A stretch of DNA of 23,783 nt from an uncultured Eubacteriales bacterium (lineage in GTDB: Bacteria > Bacillota > Clostridia > Oscillospirales > Acutalibacteraceae): NCBI GenBank assembly GCA_948933715.1, contig CAQZPH010000013.1, positions 1-23,783 of the forward strand, given 5' to 3'. Both the position numbers and the translations under genes were made by a program. This document shows, piece after piece, positions 22,316 to 23,783 of the stretch (positions within the stretch are counted from its first letter, which is position 1; each line of letters starts with the position of its first letter). A model generated the notes under the pieces. It searched no databases. It saw only the letters and a program-made list of their open reading frames with translations, and was not told the origin of the DNA.

Positions 22316-23374
22316 TTAGCCTCCAATATATTTTTTAAAATCATCTTTGTGGATTCTTTTTACATAACTTTTTCCAATGGATTCAATTAAGATTATATCT
22401 AAACATTGATCGCTAGCTTTTTTATCGGTTTTAGAAATTGACACTAGATCATCAATGTTACAGTCTATTTCGTAAGGAAGATTATACTTTTCGAGCACAG
22501 AGATTAATTCACAATAAGTACCTTTTTTAGTTAATAGAAGCTTTTCGCATGACTTAACTATAGATGCCATTCCTATTGCAACAGCTTGACCGTGTGAATA
22601 TCGTGAGTAGTTATAGAAATTTTCAATAGCATGGCCCAAAGTATGCCCAAAGTTTAGAAGTTTTCGTTTGCCAAGCTCCTTTTCATCCTTTTGGATGATT
22701 TCTTTTTTTATTTTGATACACTCAACAACCAGCTCAAAAATGATATCCTTTAGCTCAGAGTTTTTTATTTTATAAAAAAGCGAAGGGCTTTTTATTAAAG
22801 CATATTTAATTGCTTCAGCCATACCATCAGAAATAATTTCGTCAGAAAGAGTATTTAAAGTGGCAATATCAACAAGAACTAAACGTGGCTGAAAAAATGC
22901 ACCAACGAGGTTTTTACCTTGCATAAGGTTTACACCGGTTTTCCCTCCGATTGATGAGTCGATTTGAGAAAGAAGTGTTGTAGGTATTTGGATATAATCA
23001 ATTCCGCGCATATATGTTGCTGCTGCAAATCCTGCAAGATCTCCAGAAACCCCTCCTCCAAGAGCTATAATTAGGTCTTGCCTAGTAAATTCATTTTCAA
23101 TAAGAGAAGAGTAAACCTTTTCAACATTTTTTAGATTTTTTGACTGTTCCCCATGATTAAAAATAAAGTAGAAAACTTTGAATCCAGCATCTCTTAATGA
23201 TTTTGATACTACATGGGCATATAAATTATGCACGATATCATCAGTGACGATAAGGACTTTTTTAGCACATGTAAGTTTTTTAACATATTCACCGGAATAT
23301 TGCAATAAGTTTTCCCCTATTAATATCTTATAAGGGGTGTTTGTTTTTATATTTATTTCCTTCAAAGTTTTCAC
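22316..23374 (-). CDS. aroB: 3-dehydroquinate synthase
   Basis: The NAD+- and metal-dependent enzyme cyclises DAHP to 3-dehydroquinate, the second step of the shikimate pathway. The 352-residue protein has the NAD loop GGGVSGDLAGFAAAT (106-120), PTTLLSQIDSSIGGKTGVN (131-149) and KNLVGAFFQP. The metal ligands are E187 (GMAEAIKYA), H244 (LNFGHTLGHAIE) and H261 (SHGQAVAIGM). The start is uncertain: GTG 23374 has no good ribosome site, while TTG 23365, three codons in, has GGGTGA 5 bases upstream. Either way this is the first gene of the aro operon; DAHP synthase, aroD, aroE and aroK are not in this window. Confidence 0.95.
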   Translation of the reverse strand: MKTLKEINIKTNTPYKILIGENLLQYSGEYVKKLTCAKKVLIVTDDIVHNLYAHVVSKSLRDAGFKVFYFIFNHGEQSKNLKNVEKVYSSLIENEFTRQDLIIALGGGVSGDLAGFAAATYMRGIDYIQIPTTLLSQIDSSIGGKTGVNLMQGKNLVGAFFQPRLVLVDIATLNTLSDEIISDGMAEAIKYALIKSPSLFYKIKNSELKDIIFELVVECIKIKKEIIQKDEKELGKRKLLNFGHTLGHAIENFYNYSRYSHGQAVAIGMASIVKSCEKLLLTKKGTYCELISVLEKYNLPYEIDCNIDDLVSISKTDKKASDQCLDIILIESIGKSYVKRIHKDDFKKYIGG

Positions 23375-23468
23375 CCAAAATCTAAAAAGTTATGTGCCAC
23401 TTATTATTACAAAAAAGAATAATAACTGACAACGCAAGCCAAAATATTTCAAATATTCAATTGTGTTT

Positions 23469-23497
23469 ATTATATCATTATGGTATAATAAAAACAA
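23469..23497 (-). promoter_or_regulatory. promoter of the aro operon
   Basis: On the minus strand, TTGTTT (23497-23492), a 17-base spacer and TATAAT (23474-23469) lie about 95 bases before aroB. The leader shows no hairpin or T-box I can recognise. Confidence 0.6.
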
Positions 23498-23526
23498 GTT
23501 TTTGTAGAATTATAGAATATTTTTAG

Positions 23527-23555
23527 TTGTATTATTAATGTAACTTTTATATAAT
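23527..23555 (+). promoter_or_regulatory. promoter of the activase gene
   Basis: TTGTAT (23527-23532), a 17-base spacer and TATAAT (23550-23555) precede a CGGAGGG ribosome site (23561-23567). It is divergent from the aro promoter, with only about 29 bases between their -35 boxes. Confidence 0.65.
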
Positions 23556-23573
23556 GATCTCGGAGGGATTTAG

Positions 23574-23783
23574 TTGTTTAAAATAGGTCTTGATATTGGA
23601 TCAACTACCATTAAATGTATAGTTGTCGACGAGAATAATAATATACTTTATAAATCATATGAAAGACATTGTTCTCAAATAAAACAAAAAATCTCAGATA
23701 AACTTAGTTACTTACGTGATAACATATTAAAAAATGAACTAGCTAAAATTGCAATATCAGGATCTGCTGGCATGGGAATAGCT
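23574..23783 (+). CDS. BadF/BadG/BcrA/BcrD-type CoA-dehydratase activase, 3' truncated
   Basis: This is the N-terminal 70 residues of an ASKHA-fold ATPase. Relatives activate 2-hydroxyacyl-CoA dehydratases by ATP-driven electron transfer through a 4Fe-4S cluster. The visible part starts FKIGLDIGSTTIKCIVVDE, the phosphate-1 loop of the family, and ends AISGSAGMGIA, the matching later glycine loop. It has no ATG: the start is TTG 23574, six bases after CGGAGGG. YERHCSQIKQKI in between is typical of the very long (about 1,400 residue) clostridial two-activase-domain proteins of unknown role, so the gene may be large. The window ends before this can be checked. Confidence 0.85.
   Translation, partial: MFKIGLDIGSTTIKCIVVDENNNILYKSYERHCSQIKQKISDKLSYLRDNILKNELAKIAISGSAGMGIA

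Overview
The window is AT-rich chromosomal DNA from a spore-forming, low-GC Firmicute. It most resembles a member of the Clostridia, perhaps Oscillospirales/Ruminococcaceae-like. Evidence for this is three sporulation genes (spoIIR, spoVT, spoVAE), MEP-pathway isoprenoid synthesis (ispE), FeoAB iron uptake, strong GGAGG ribosome sites, TTGAAA/TATAAT-type promoters, and a clostridial-style 2-hydroxyacyl-CoA dehydratase activase at the right edge. The taxonomic placement is inference; no rRNA or species-specific marker is present.

Layout. Bases 1-2207 hold the 3' part of ispE, then spoIIR, and convergently yebC. Bases 2361-4620 hold tRNA-Arg(CCG) followed by two convergent glycosyltransferase genes (an N-terminally membrane-anchored GT8 and a GtrB-like GT2) that share a bidirectional terminator. 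Bases 4790-9438 are an apparent operon for a divergent type IIA topoisomerase (ParE-like, ParC-like) plus a small third gene of unknown function. Bases 9650-12081 are feoA-feoB. On the minus strand, 12087-13720 carries thioredoxin, a flavin reductase-like protein and an SDR oxidoreductase, and 13884-15263 an NSS sodium-dependent transporter. Bases 15666-15742 encode initiator tRNA-fMet. The minus-strand sporulation genes spoVT and spoVAE follow. A plus-strand OmpR-type response regulator and a membrane-anchored HtrA protease are separated by a gap of about 390 bases with no histidine kinase. Bases 19701-23374 are a compact minus-strand shikimate operon, aroB-aroA-aroC-chorismate mutase. A divergent activase gene starts at 23574 and runs off the window.

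How the genes work together. The aro genes supply four steps of chorismate and prephenate synthesis. SpoIIR triggers sigma-E processing, while SpoVT and SpoVAE act in the forespore. The response regulator plus HtrA pairing recalls the B. subtilis CssRS/HtrA envelope-stress circuit, but the kinase is absent here. Most of the window is housekeeping. The least ordinary parts are the divergent topoisomerase cassette with its small third gene, the kinase-less regulator/HtrA pair, the GT8 enzyme with an apparent signal anchor, and the isolated spoVAE. I saw no CRISPR array, insertion sequence, prophage or clear novel defence system.
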